A stretch of 64,000 nt of DNA from Acinetobacter bereziniae LMG 1003 = CIP 70.12 (GTDB taxonomy: Bacteria > Pseudomonadota > Gammaproteobacteria > Pseudomonadales > Moraxellaceae). The notes under the pieces were generated by a model. The model saw nothing but the letters and a program-made list of their open reading frames with translations, made no database searches and was not told where the DNA came from. Positions 8,043 through 17,092 of this stretch are shown here, in pieces. The stretch spans positions 62,001-126,000 of the forward strand of contig NZ_KB849755.1 in the NCBI RefSeq assembly GCF_000368925.1, given 5' to 3'. The position numbers and the translations under genes are program-made. Each line of letters opens with the position of its first letter. The first letter of the stretch is position 1.

Positions 8043-8078
8043 ACTTTGGCCATGTGAGGTATGAGGTTTGGCCAAAGT
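8043..8078. repeat. Perfect inverted repeat beyond the lysin gene
   Basis: ACTTTGGCC / GGCCAAAGT, 9 bp arms with an 18-nt loop that itself repeats ATGTGAGGT/ATGAGGT. It is 20 bp past the end of the leftmost prophage gene. It could end the late transcript, although no T run follows, or be part of the attachment region. Confidence 0.5.
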
Positions 8079-8098
8079 AATATTTTGCAAATAATGCT

Positions 8099-8890
8099 TT
8101 AGGCTTCATTCACTTTGGTAGAAGTTACCCCACTCAACACTGGCAACTTATACCGCGACTCGGCTGGTCTATTGGTTTTACCATACCAGCGGAATTCCTG
8201 AAAATCTGACTCATTATATAGTGCATAACAAACCATATTTGACTGATTGCCGCCAATACAAACCAGCTTACCAGTTTTGATATCTCGACCAGCAACAAAG
8301 CATACATGACCACCACCGCTACGAGTTTTAATCGCTACGCAACCATAAGCAGGTTTTAATAGTTTAGAGCCATAATTGACATAATCTAATGCACGGTACC
8401 AGTGCTTTGGATATGCAATACCTGCAGTCTTCAGACACCAAGCCACAAAAGTACCACACCAAGGTGTTTCATCTTCTTGCCACCAAGCACCAAGCGATTT
8501 TAGCCATTTTAGGATTGTTGGGTTATGAGCTGTTTTGCTTGTGTTTTCTTTTAAGCCTAAATGCTTCTTGGCTTCAATCATCCAAGCTAAATCATTTGTA
8601 GTGGATACTGCTACCGATATCAGTGTATTGACACCTGTTAAATTCAACTGTGGTTCATGCAACTCAGGCTGTTTTTTCAAACGTGCTAAAATCATAGCAA
8701 CACCAACAAAAGCGCCTACGTATTCTTTCCAATTTTCAGGAATTGAGTTTTTAATTTCCTGAGGAATCAGATTCCAAATCATTAAAAAGTGCTCAGAGAA
8801 TAAGCTTAAGGCAAAAAAAATGGCGCTTAATGCGCCGATCTGTACTGATTTAAGTTTGTATGACTGTTTCCAGTTATCGATTAATTTCAT
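8099..8890 (-). CDS. Fused holin-like membrane domain plus TIGR02594-type endolysin
   Basis: 263 aa from the ATG at 8890, which has GGAG upstream and overlaps the holin stop (ATGA). Residues 1-75 (KLIDNWKQSYKLKSVQIGAL, then VGAFVGVAMILARL) look like the small Acinetobacter phage holin-type proteins with two membrane segments. From about residue 105 the protein matches the TIGR02594 cysteine-peptidase-like lysins: TPWCGTFVAWCL with the likely catalytic Cys, GGGHVCFVAGRD with the His, and GGNQSN. It would cleave peptidoglycan at the end of infection. The membrane part may anchor the enzyme before lysis, like signal-arrest-release lysins; this is inferred. It ends the late operon. Confidence 0.8.
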   Translation of the reverse strand: MKLIDNWKQSYKLKSVQIGALSAIFFALSLFSEHFLMIWNLIPQEIKNSIPENWKEYVGAFVGVAMILARLKKQPELHEPQLNLTGVNTLISVAVSTTNDLAWMIEAKKHLGLKENTSKTAHNPTILKWLKSLGAWWQEDETPWCGTFVAWCLKTAGIAYPKHWYRALDYVNYGSKLLKPAYGCVAIKTRSGGGHVCFVAGRDIKTGKLVCIGGNQSNMVCYALYNESDFQEFRWYGKTNRPAESRYKLPVLSGVTSTKVNEA

Positions 8891-9168
8891 TTGATACTCC
8901 ACGTGTTTGCTTGACGTTTTAGCCAAGACTCAATAAATGTGCTTCCTAAAATCCCTAATGCCGATGCTATTGCAATCAATGCAAGAGGATTGATGTCAGG
9001 AATCTGTAAAACAATTGCTCCAGCGATTGTTGATGTTGCACCTCCTAAAATCGTTCGACCTATCGCTAAACGCCACGTCAGTTTTTCATCAGAGACAAGC
9101 AACTTAGCAAATCCAATACACAGCCCTACTACAAGAATGAGTAGAAAATTTTTCTCATGCTCCTGCAT
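8887..9168 (-). CDS. Phage holin (LydA / holin superfamily III-like)
   Basis: 93 aa from the ATG at 9168, which has AGGGGGA eight bases before it; the upstream in-frame start has none. It shows hydrophobic segments LLILVVGLCIGFAKLLV, a middle ILGGATSTIAGAIVL and a C-terminal ALIAIASALGILGS, with charged residues between them. GEKLT/RLxIGR-like spacing and PDINPLALIAI resemble LydA-type holins. Holins form inner-membrane holes that release or activate the lysin; the lysin gene overlaps its stop codon by 4 bp. Confidence 0.75.
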   Translation of the reverse strand: MQEHEKNFLLILVVGLCIGFAKLLVSDEKLTWRLAIGRTILGGATSTIAGAIVLQIPDINPLALIAIASALGILGSTFIESWLKRQANTWSIK

Positions 9169-9190
9169 GAATCCCCCTAATTTTTGGCAA

Positions 9191-9213
9191 TAAAAAAGCA
9201 CCCGGTCGGGTGC
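9191..9213 (-). terminator. Rho-independent terminator upstream of the lysis genes
   Basis: Minus-strand stem GCACCCG / CGGGTGC followed by six T. It stands between the tail gene ending at 9230 and the holin start at 9168. Confidence 0.8.
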
Positions 9214-9229
9214 TCATATTTGGTTAATT

Positions 9230-9460
9230 TCATACTTCTATCTGAACCACAGTGCCCTGCGGTGCAGATCTTTTGATTTCATTATTTGAGATAAATACTC
9301 GATCACCCGTTTTGTATTCAACTGAACTGGTGCACATCACTAAGCCTGAATTATCAGATACTAAGATTTTGTAATTTGGGTGATTTGATGAGGTGATTTC
9401 ACCTACAAATTCTGGTGTTTTTGGCATTAAATCCATCAATCGTTTTAGTGCATTACTCAT
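9230..9460 (-). CDS. Small phage protein next to the tail tip gene
   Basis: 76 aa, overlapping the end of the 669-aa tail gene by 8 bp. The pattern EFVGEITSSNHPNYKILVSD, VEYKTGDRVFISNNEI and APQGTVVQIEV suggests a small beta-barrel (OB-like). Unknown role; the position suggests a tail or lysis accessory factor. Confidence 0.65.
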   Translation of the reverse strand: MSNALKRLMDLMPKTPEFVGEITSSNHPNYKILVSDNSGLVMCTSSVEYKTGDRVFISNNEIKRSAPQGTVVQIEV

Positions 9461-11462
9461 TGACTGTGCGCTCCACCTTAATTGATTGGCTCACAATAGC
9501 GTTAGTAAATGAAACACTTACAGCATCAACTATGCCCCACCACTCACCATTAAATGCCAAAATTTCACCTGGTACACACTCACCGATTTCATGAGTAATT
9601 GGAAAATCAAAATCATGAGATTCAACTTTGCCTGACTTAGCTAGCTTAGATTTACCAAATCCCCCCATACTTACAGCATTAAATAAAGGGTTACTTACTG
9701 GCTCCAATAAAATGTCACCTGCAGTATTGCGTCTACGGATTTGACCAACATTGCCGTTTCTAGGATTTGTTAAAGTGATTGCGTTAAAATCCAGCAACTC
9801 ATCAAAACTATCACCATGTTGAATCACAATGCTTTCAGGTAAATTTCGATCATAGTCATCTAAATTTAAGGTATCCCAAAAAGTCTTTTTATAAAGTGGT
9901 CTGATTGAAAGTGTATTACTTCCCTTTTCACTATAAACAAAGCCACCCCCAGCTTCAGCGATAAGCTTAATCGCATCGATTGGCGCAAGATTCGTATAGC
10001 TCAAGCTTTCAGTTTCAACAATCCAGCCAAGCTCATCAATAAGCTGCCAATCCAATACAGTCTCACTGTTCACCCGATATAGTTCAGCTTGAACAAGTTG
10101 CACTGAAGTTCGTTCATTCTCTTGTAAGTAAGAGCGTACCGGTGAATATTTACTTTCAAGAAGTGCCGTTGGACTTCGTCCAGTTAAATTGTATGTAGTA
10201 TCAGCAAACTTTTGAGATTTTGAATATTCTTCATACATCATCATGTGAATATTTCCATTCACATTAATTTTCAATACATCTCCTTTTTCAAGTTTTGTCA
10301 TTTCATGCTCTGTGACAGTAAGACTGTATGACCAACACCATCGGCTACGATCTGTGTTGTAAGAGCCATTAAGCACCTTAATTTCTTCATTAGTGCGCGT
10401 ATTAACAATCGATACGTCATTCACGATATACCACCAATTTTTATTAACTATTGAAGAGATACAATCATCAACACCAAAATTTAATATGAGATTGTGGGCA
10501 TCAATTTCAGTGCAAGCACAAACAAAATTAAAATCTGTATCACCCTCAAACTGCAGTTTTTCAGGTTCTGGCCAAGGGGTAATAGAGTGCTTTCTATAAT
10601 GTACTGGCTTGGCTTTATCCCAAACAAAGTTACAAGTCGTAACCAGCTCCAAACCCTTATCCCAATCGATTTGATATTGCATTTCAAAGTACTGAGCCAC
10701 ATCAAAACTACATGTAAACTGCTTACGTTTACGAACTAGCTCAACCCAATCTATAGACCTTTGAACAAGTAATTTATTGGACTCCTCAAAAACCAAAGAT
10801 TTCGTTATTTTAATTCGTTCATTGTCTTGCCATGCTATGCATGAATCTGATTTCAATCCTGTAGATTCCTCAAAGATTAATTTAATCGAATGGCTGAGAC
10901 TTGATGCTTGATCATGCTTTATCTTTGATTCATGAATAATGCTTAAACCATGGTCATAAAAAAAGGCACTATTGAGTGCCTTAAGTATTGGTTTTGAAAA
11001 CTTGAGTCCTTTATTGCTCAATATTTGTTTAGTGAGTTGATAACTTGCACTAAGTTCAGCAAAGACACCCAGATTGAAGTTAATATCAAATTGTGCATTT
11101 AAGTTTGGGATGAAACTTGTATTAAAGTCAGCTTCAATTGTGCAGAACTGATCAATTCTAGTGGCTTCAATTATTGCAAGAAAACTTGTTGAGACTTCAC
11201 ACACTAGATGACTAATCTGACCTTGAAACACTTCAATTTCAGCACCAAACCCATTCTGTAGTTCAGCATCAAGAAGATTTAAAGTGAAGCTTTCAGCAAA
11301 TATTTCTGAATTAAATGCTGTGTAGATCTCAGCAATTAATGAGGCTTCTTGAATCTCGTCTAAACCGAAATTTAATACAAGATTATGAGCATCAATGCTC
11401 TGAAGTTCATCTTTAAAATTAAGGTTAGTTTGCAATGGATCAGGTGGCGTATAGTTTGGCAC
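9453..11462 (-). CDS. Large tail tip/hub-like structural protein
   Basis: 669 aa. The N-terminal half is beta-rich and contains two copies of IDAHNLxLNFGxD, at about residues 23-36 and 315-330. The C-terminal half has features of hub-like tail proteins: SPTALLESKYSPVRSYL, IDELGWIVETESLSYTNLAP, VYSEKGSNTLSIRP, then FNGEWWGIVDAVSVSF. It probably forms part of the tail tip that contacts the cell. Its place, last among large tail genes before lysis, agrees. No enzymatic motif seen. Confidence 0.7.
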   Translation of the reverse strand: MPNYTPPDPLQTNLNFKDELQSIDAHNLVLNFGLDEIQEASLIAEIYTAFNSEIFAESFTLNLLDAELQNGFGAEIEVFQGQISHLVCEVSTSFLAIIEATRIDQFCTIEADFNTSFIPNLNAQFDINFNLGVFAELSASYQLTKQILSNKGLKFSKPILKALNSAFFYDHGLSIIHESKIKHDQASSLSHSIKLIFEESTGLKSDSCIAWQDNERIKITKSLVFEESNKLLVQRSIDWVELVRKRKQFTCSFDVAQYFEMQYQIDWDKGLELVTTCNFVWDKAKPVHYRKHSITPWPEPEKLQFEGDTDFNFVCACTEIDAHNLILNFGVDDCISSIVNKNWWYIVNDVSIVNTRTNEEIKVLNGSYNTDRSRWCWSYSLTVTEHEMTKLEKGDVLKINVNGNIHMMMYEEYSKSQKFADTTYNLTGRSPTALLESKYSPVRSYLQENERTSVQLVQAELYRVNSETVLDWQLIDELGWIVETESLSYTNLAPIDAIKLIAEAGGGFVYSEKGSNTLSIRPLYKKTFWDTLNLDDYDRNLPESIVIQHGDSFDELLDFNAITLTNPRNGNVGQIRRRNTAGDILLEPVSNPLFNAVSMGGFGKSKLAKSGKVESHDFDFPITHEIGECVPGEILAFNGEWWGIVDAVSVSFTNAIVSQSIKVERTVNE

Positions 11463-11478
11463 ATCTACACCCCTTTAT

Positions 11479-11880
11479 TTATTGAAGCGTTGGTTTTAAA
11501 ACAATGGAATTGAGCATTAATGTTGATCCAGCCACCAAAGTTGGATTGTTTAAAGTGATATGTGTGCCCACTTCAAAATCCGCAACCACTTTGCCTGCAG
11601 CAGAAAATAATCGAGCAAAAATAGCTGTACCATTTCTCAGTACGATTGCTGCATCAGTTTGCTGTAGCTCAATGCTGTCAGTATTTAATTTCTTAAAACA
11701 AGGCTTGGGCAATGTCATTGTAACCAGACGCTTTGATTCATCAGCTTCAATTGTTGTATTAGCAGGCTTATCACTACTATAAAAAACAAAGGTAGCATTT
11801 TCGCTACCTTGATCAATATAATTTGTCAGAGCTTGAAGTTGAGTTAGCCCAGCTTCAATTGATGGTATTACTGCACTCAT
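11479..11880 (-). CDS. Small tail-tip protein of unknown function
   Basis: 133 aa, beginning with a 4-bp ATGA overlap with the preceding gene. Beta-rich C-terminal half (GTAIFARLFSAAGKVVADFE, THITLNNPTLVAGSTL) like small tail accessory proteins. Unknown function; it belongs to the tail operon. Confidence 0.65.
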   Translation of the reverse strand: MSAVIPSIEAGLTQLQALTNYIDQGSENATFVFYSSDKPANTTIEADESKRLVTMTLPKPCFKKLNTDSIELQQTDAAIVLRNGTAIFARLFSAAGKVVADFEVGTHITLNNPTLVAGSTLMLNSIVLKPTLQ

Positions 11881-12218
11881 TTCGCTTTCACTCCATCAGC
11901 AATTACAGCGTTATACTCTCGTTTGGGATCAAAAGCCGTTACAAAGCATTCAATTCCTACAGCTAAGTTTCTAAAAGCATATGAACCATCGGACTTGGAT
12001 AAAGTGGTCCATAAAAGCTGTTTATTACTTCGCTTAAATACACAGACTTCTACACCTGGATAAATCACATTTAGCTTTTTGGTGCTCCCTTTGATTTGTC
12101 CAAAGCCTTGATCACTGTTAGCAACAGTAATAACCGGTCTTTGTAATTTCAGTATTTTATATCCAAGATTTTTAATTCTTTCGTAATTAGGATTGTACCC
12201 ACCAACAAAAACCCTCAT
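11877..12218 (-). CDS. Small tail protein with carboxypeptidase-regulatory-like beta domain
   Basis: About 113 aa from the ATG at 12218, 4 bp after the preceding stop; a TTG at 12230 with GGAG upstream is an alternative. The C-terminal part KSDGSYAFRNLAVG...FVTAFDPKREYNAVI is the classic pattern of a carboxypeptidase-regulatory or Ig-like beta-sandwich, often seen in phage tail fibres and baseplates. Likely a structural decoration at the tail tip. Confidence 0.65.
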   Translation of the reverse strand: MRVFVGGYNPNYERIKNLGYKILKLQRPVITVANSDQGFGQIKGSTKKLNVIYPGVEVCVFKRSNKQLLWTTLSKSDGSYAFRNLAVGIECFVTAFDPKREYNAVIADGVKAK

Positions 12219-12222
12219 TATT

Positions 12223-13452
12223 TTAATCAATTTTAATCTCCTCAATAGGAAATGCTAAGAACGATGTTCTTGATCTATCCCCTCCACTTCCAGAATTTGA
12301 AATAACAATATTTGAGTTTAAATCTATATCTTTTGTAATAAGAGGTAGATTTGTTTTACCTAAAAGTGGTGCATTTGCATCATCACCGTACATACACATG
12401 TACGCACCATAACAAAATCCCAAATGTTGAGAAGTGGTTCGTTCAAAAATTTGCAAAGGCATTGCTGTAGTTGTATTAAATGAATCGATTGAGGATGATA
12501 AAACTGAAGATATAGCCTTATTGTTGCCGTCCGTTAACCCATTTAACAAGTAATTCTTATTTTCAAAAACTACTCGAATATTTCCAACTGTTGCATAACC
12601 ATTATCACTGTAACTGTAAAAATTTCCGTAATTACTTTCACCATAAGAAACAGTAGTTGAGGTGGTTTTTCTTGCAATGATTACCGGGTAGCTTAAAGCA
12701 TCATAATTTAAGGCAGCAACTGGCAGAATTGCATAAATTTCAATAGGGAATGGGGTTGCCCAGCAAGCTAATATTGCAAAATGATATAGGCTACCTACAC
12801 ACATAGCTTTGCCATAACTTGAATAACCTTGAGCATAGGTGTAGTTGTTTGCTTGGTTACTGGCTTCATATCCATCCCATCGTGGTAACCCCCAAGCACT
12901 AGGAGACATTACATCCTTGGTCAGTTGAAATGCATTCAGATCATTAATAAAACCTGTAGAAGAGTCAAAGGTTTTCCCAATACAAACAGCTATGGCATTA
13001 CGATGATCAACATTATTTTGAAAACACAACCTTACAAATCGGTCAGTATCATCAATATGTTTCATCTTATAAACATGAATATTTGCTAGTTCATAAACTA
13101 GTTGCCAGCCAAGTGGTGCAACAGATGTAGTGAAACCACCCGAAATGGTTGTAGGCGCATTGTCTATCGTTAATGTAACAGTGTTGCTTGTTACACTATC
13201 AATCACATATTCGCCAGTTAAATTAACAGCATTTAACTTAAGTACCCGGTCTGCAACATAACCATGATTTACTCCATAAGTTAAGACAACTTGATTGCCT
13301 GTAACCACTACACTTGAGACAGTCTGTGTGTTATATCCTTGGGAAAGCATTTTTTTAAAGCGATCAGGGAACAGATTTTTAGAGCCTGCACAAAAATCCA
13401 ATCCAACATCTGAAAAATCAAACATTTTGGTTTGCGTTTGCTTCATAGCCAT
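12223..13452 (-). CDS. Putative tail fibre / receptor-binding protein
   Basis: 409 aa. The N-terminus (MFDFSDVGLDFCAGSKNLFP) is followed by a beta region and a long Ser/Gly/Tyr/Asn-rich C-terminal domain (NNYTYAQGYSSYGKAMCVGSL, then SNYGNFYSYSDNGY), typical of adhesive tips. No chaperone or enzyme motif. A terminator precedes it, so it may be a module exchanged independently. Role inferred from place and composition. Confidence 0.6.
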   Translation of the reverse strand: MAMKQTQTKMFDFSDVGLDFCAGSKNLFPDRFKKMLSQGYNTQTVSSVVVTGNQVVLTYGVNHGYVADRVLKLNAVNLTGEYVIDSVTSNTVTLTIDNAPTTISGGFTTSVAPLGWQLVYELANIHVYKMKHIDDTDRFVRLCFQNNVDHRNAIAVCIGKTFDSSTGFINDLNAFQLTKDVMSPSAWGLPRWDGYEASNQANNYTYAQGYSSYGKAMCVGSLYHFAILACWATPFPIEIYAILPVAALNYDALSYPVIIARKTTSTTVSYGESNYGNFYSYSDNGYATVGNIRVVFENKNYLLNGLTDGNNKAISSVLSSSIDSFNTTTAMPLQIFERTTSQHLGFCYGAYMCMYGDDANAPLLGKTNLPLITKDIDLNSNIVISNSGSGGDRSRTSFLAFPIEEIKID

Positions 13453-13465
13453 TTTTATTACTCAT

Positions 13466-13489
13466 AAAAAAGACCGCTTTAAGCGGTCA
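13466..13489 (-). terminator. Rho-independent terminator inside the tail gene cluster
   Basis: Minus-strand stem GACCGCTT / AGCGGTC followed by six T, just upstream of the start at 13452. Confidence 0.8.
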
Positions 13490-13503
13490 TATTTGAACTA
13501 AGT

Positions 13504-15120
13504 TTAAATTACGCGATCAATGTCACCGCGTAACATGACTTGGAATTGATCTGTAAGCTCAGTTGGTTCTGATTGTTTGACTGTGCGTATTGCCCAGACT
13601 GGGTACATTGCTGAGATCGAGTTAAAGCGCAATACATTACTATTCGCCCAACCTGTACCCCAACCCTCTTTTTTAATCACAAAATATGGGACCAAAGTAA
13701 TCGGATTGATTGGCGCAAAATCAGCATTTGTGCTTCCTGTACCCACTTCACCTGAATATTCACCCACACATTTAAAAGTCGTGCCACTAACAAACACAAT
13801 CGCCCAACGTTCTTGGATTGCACCTTTATTCGTTATTTGGATTGGATAAATTGCATCATTGTAATTAGCAGAAATCGCACCACCAGATGCCTCATCTGCC
13901 CAAACATTATTCCACGTCTGCTGAACAAATTTTTGAGTGTAACGCGCCTGCATTTCATCAATAACCAAAGCCGATCCTACAATGGTATTTTCTGCATCAT
14001 AGTTATGTGTAAGTTGCTTAGTAAATGTAAGCTGCCCATTGATCTGAACATCACGCAACAAACCCATATCTTGATAACGATATTGAGCTGTAAAAGGTGG
14101 TGTAAGCGCATTTACTGCAAAGTCACCAGATAATGTGAATTTGCCATAATCATAATCAACCACATATTGATCAAATGGAACTTTTACCCCTTTTGAGTCA
14201 ATCAATTCACACCAGGAGATACGAATATCGGGTAGCTGATACGTTTTACCTGCCACATGATCTGGCATTGCATAATCCTTGCTCGCACTGACAACGCAAA
14301 TCCCCCCAATTCTGAAAATTGGCACTCGTCCATCAAGCGGTAATCGAGTTGCTGATAATCCTAAAATCTCTGCATCTAAAGGGATATAGGTGTAAGCTAC
14401 AGCGTTATATCTAGCAGATGAAGCGTCGATCCACACGGGGACATTTAAATACGTCTTAGCTGCTTCCTCATACTCAAGTAATGGGTCATACCAGGGTTTA
14501 GCTTCAATCTCAGGTCGGTTCGCTACAGTAATTTCTGTTTTAGTATAAAAGTAGATCTCTACAAAGCCAGTATCATAATTAATCTTGCCGTGTGCCCGAC
14601 TTGTTTCAATCCCCCCATTTTCATCTGCTGATAATGTCAACTGACCAAAATCTAAAGATGAAATTACAACAGTTAAAGATTGTGGTCGAATTGGAATGAT
14701 TGGTGTTCTGAAGCTAAATTTATTCACTGGTGGCAAATCAGTTGTTGTCGTTAATGATTGAAGTACAACAGTGTTGTCGATGTTCGGCGTCCACGTATCG
14801 AGTTCAACAACGCCATTGCCATAATAAATTGCTCCCGATGCAATACCACTATTCGTTGCAGGATCTACATTTCGATATAAAGTGCCTGTGCGATCAAGAA
14901 AAGTATCATTTCCTATTTTAAAACGAACTGATCCATTTAAAATTTGCTCATCGTATCCAGATGACAGGTCGAACTTAACTTTTTCTGCAATGATATTTTG
15001 CGTTGAAGAATTTACACTTGATGTATCACGATAGCTCACTTGAATATTTGTAGCAGAGTAAGCCCTTAATTCAACTTCTTTGCCTTGAATACTAGAGGCT
15101 TGTGGTGAATAAAATGACAT
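13504..15120 (-). CDS. Tail protein with repeated beta modules
   Basis: 538 aa, beta-rich. It carries modules of the form G-x-I-x-Y-x-x-G (ASGAIYYGNGVVEL, HGKINYDTGFVEI, VVDYDYGKFTL), the same style as the larger neighbour at 15131-17092. It probably assembles at the tail tip or side. No enzyme motif. It starts 10 bp after the neighbour. Confidence 0.65.
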   Translation of the reverse strand: MSFYSPQASSIQGKEVELRAYSATNIQVSYRDTSSVNSSTQNIIAEKVKFDLSSGYDEQILNGSVRFKIGNDTFLDRTGTLYRNVDPATNSGIASGAIYYGNGVVELDTWTPNIDNTVVLQSLTTTTDLPPVNKFSFRTPIIPIRPQSLTVVISSLDFGQLTLSADENGGIETSRAHGKINYDTGFVEIYFYTKTEITVANRPEIEAKPWYDPLLEYEEAAKTYLNVPVWIDASSARYNAVAYTYIPLDAEILGLSATRLPLDGRVPIFRIGGICVVSASKDYAMPDHVAGKTYQLPDIRISWCELIDSKGVKVPFDQYVVDYDYGKFTLSGDFAVNALTPPFTAQYRYQDMGLLRDVQINGQLTFTKQLTHNYDAENTIVGSALVIDEMQARYTQKFVQQTWNNVWADEASGGAISANYNDAIYPIQITNKGAIQERWAIVFVSGTTFKCVGEYSGEVGTGSTNADFAPINPITLVPYFVIKKEGWGTGWANSNVLRFNSISAMYPVWAIRTVKQSEPTELTDQFQVMLRGDIDRVI

Positions 15121-15130
15121 ATTTCCTCAC

Positions 15131-17092
15131 TTATGCTGTTCCGTATACAGCAGTAGCGGTATAAAGAGTCTCGAAAACTCGTTTAATTAATTTGGGGGTG
15201 ACTTCACACTGACCACTGGCATATGTGATTGAGCCTTGCACTTGACCTTGGTCATTGACCAAGTTTCCAATACTTGAACTAATTGGCGTATCTGTAAGGT
15301 CCACATAATCGGTCGATCCTTCAGGTGTGCTTACAGGGATCTTTAAACTCACACTGTTGGGTTGAATGGCTGATCCGGTACCAATGGTAAATACAAGTTT
15401 TTGCCCAGCATCTGGTTCAATATTTGTTCTATTTTGAGTTTGCTGTGGTCCAAAGTTATAGGTCACAACAAAACTAGTATTTTTCTGTGGTAATTTCACA
15501 GGGATGATTTCACCAATACCGGTTGTGTAATTAATCGAACCTGTTGCATCCCCTGTAAATTTACCTTGTGCATTGCTGACAGCTTTTTTAGCAACACCTT
15601 CAAGCAACCAATCTACAGTTACACCTGGAGCAATCCCCTCTTTTTGTAACTGAAAAGAGAACTTTGCTTTATTCACGGGCAAATCAGAACGTGTGAATGT
15701 GACGATTGGCGTTCCCCACAATAACAATATTGGTGAGCCAACATCTGGTAAGGCGCCTGCTGTAAGAGTCCAAGATCCTGTTTCATAATTGATTCGACCT
15801 GAACCAAATGAGGTGCTTGAACCTTTTAACTGCCCCGAACCATCATCTTTTAACTCATAGAACTTACCTTGAGCCATATAAGAAATAGACAAACTTCCTG
15901 GTGCAGGAATTGGAACTAAAACACCTGTCCAGTTTGTACTTTGATTATTTTGCGTGACTGGAATGGAATAACTTTGAAAATATTGGCTAGGCGCTGCAGC
16001 AGGTGTAAATGTAATCTCAAGTGCCGTGCTTCCAGTTCCTGCAGATGCTGTCCATTGAATTAAGCCACGCTGATAATCAATTGTTCCAACCTGAGTACCT
16101 TGCACATTCTTAAGCAATCCGCCCTGATCTATAACTTGCTGACCAAACAGAGCGAATGAAATACTTGAAGGCATTATACTAGAACCAATGTAGAGGTTTT
16201 GGCTTGTACTAACTGTTGTCACAAAATTTGCAGAAATTGCGCCTGAATTACCCGGCACTAAAACAACACTCTCACCTGCAGCATTTACATCAACAATTGG
16301 TGATTCAGTTTGCGCTGATGGAATAAGCTGAGTAAACACTTCGCCCACATTAACTGTGTATTCACCTAGTTGTGCATCTGTCTTTAGCTTTTTTGATGAA
16401 TAGTACAGACCTGTATCAGCAACCAGTGTGTCACGTATAATGGTTTGGCTTTTCTCGCCTGAATACCATTGTTTAGCAGAAAGTCCGACATAATCTTGAT
16501 CAAGCGGATCGTTCAGAGAATAAGTTGCAACTTTATACTCAACCTGTTTACCATCCACAATCATGATTGCAATACGAGTTTCAACTTTGGTAATTCGTAC
16601 ATATTGCTCATGTTGCAGCGCTTTCCCTTCATTCGATACAAGTACAATCGTATCACCCACAGAAGATTCAACCTCTTGCGGAAACATAACCGCTTGAAGG
16701 ATCTTCATGCCTTGATAGTGTGTGTCCTGTGGAATACCCGCCATTTGACCACCTTTAGCCAAATAGTTTTCAATGCGGTTCTGTGCTGATTTACGCTGAT
16801 CTGTCCAACTTCTTGTACTGAATAAAAGCGCTGACACATTCGGATCTTTCGGCAATTCAGATACAAAGACTGTGGCACCCATAAGTTTATCAGTATCAGC
16901 AGTTGTGACAGCTGGAAAAATCTTTCTTAAAGACACATTACCCATGGTTCGGTCAAGTTCGGATATATCATCAAATAGATTGTTGCTTAGACCGTCAACA
17001 ATGATTTTTCCATTGTATTTGCCGCCACCATCATCATTATCAGTCATCCGCTCAGGTTCATAAATCACCAAGTCTTTAGTTTCAATCGGCAT
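15131..17092 (-). CDS. Large tail protein with repeated GxIxYxxG modules
   Basis: 653 aa, N-terminal region of about 200 aa with mixed alpha/beta character (SALLFSTRSWTDQRKSAQNR) followed by at least four repeats: VGTIDYQRGLIQWT, SGRINYETGSWTL, TGSINYTTGIGEI, QGSITYASGQCEV, each closing a beta domain of about 90-100 aa. This looks like a chain of beta-sandwich domains extending from the tail. Function inferred from position after the tape measure. Confidence 0.7.
   Translation of the reverse strand: MPIETKDLVIYEPERMTDNDDGGGKYNGKIIVDGLSNNLFDDISELDRTMGNVSLRKIFPAVTTADTDKLMGATVFVSELPKDPNVSALLFSTRSWTDQRKSAQNRIENYLAKGGQMAGIPQDTHYQGMKILQAVMFPQEVESSVGDTIVLVSNEGKALQHEQYVRITKVETRIAIMIVDGKQVEYKVATYSLNDPLDQDYVGLSAKQWYSGEKSQTIIRDTLVADTGLYYSSKKLKTDAQLGEYTVNVGEVFTQLIPSAQTESPIVDVNAAGESVVLVPGNSGAISANFVTTVSTSQNLYIGSSIMPSSISFALFGQQVIDQGGLLKNVQGTQVGTIDYQRGLIQWTASAGTGSTALEITFTPAAAPSQYFQSYSIPVTQNNQSTNWTGVLVPIPAPGSLSISYMAQGKFYELKDDGSGQLKGSSTSFGSGRINYETGSWTLTAGALPDVGSPILLLWGTPIVTFTRSDLPVNKAKFSFQLQKEGIAPGVTVDWLLEGVAKKAVSNAQGKFTGDATGSINYTTGIGEIIPVKLPQKNTSFVVTYNFGPQQTQNRTNIEPDAGQKLVFTIGTGSAIQPNSVSLKIPVSTPEGSTDYVDLTDTPISSSIGNLVNDQGQVQGSITYASGQCEVTPKLIKRVFETLYTATAVYGTA

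Noticed and set aside
7980..8098. attL candidate by short matches (CATAAAAA, TAGCTATTT) to the right end
   Set aside because: Matches of 8-9 bp in AT-rich sequence are expected by chance; no longer shared core could be seen.
8389..9193. Plus-strand ORFs over the lysis genes
   Set aside because: They are shadows of holin and lysin reading frames with no ribosome sites.
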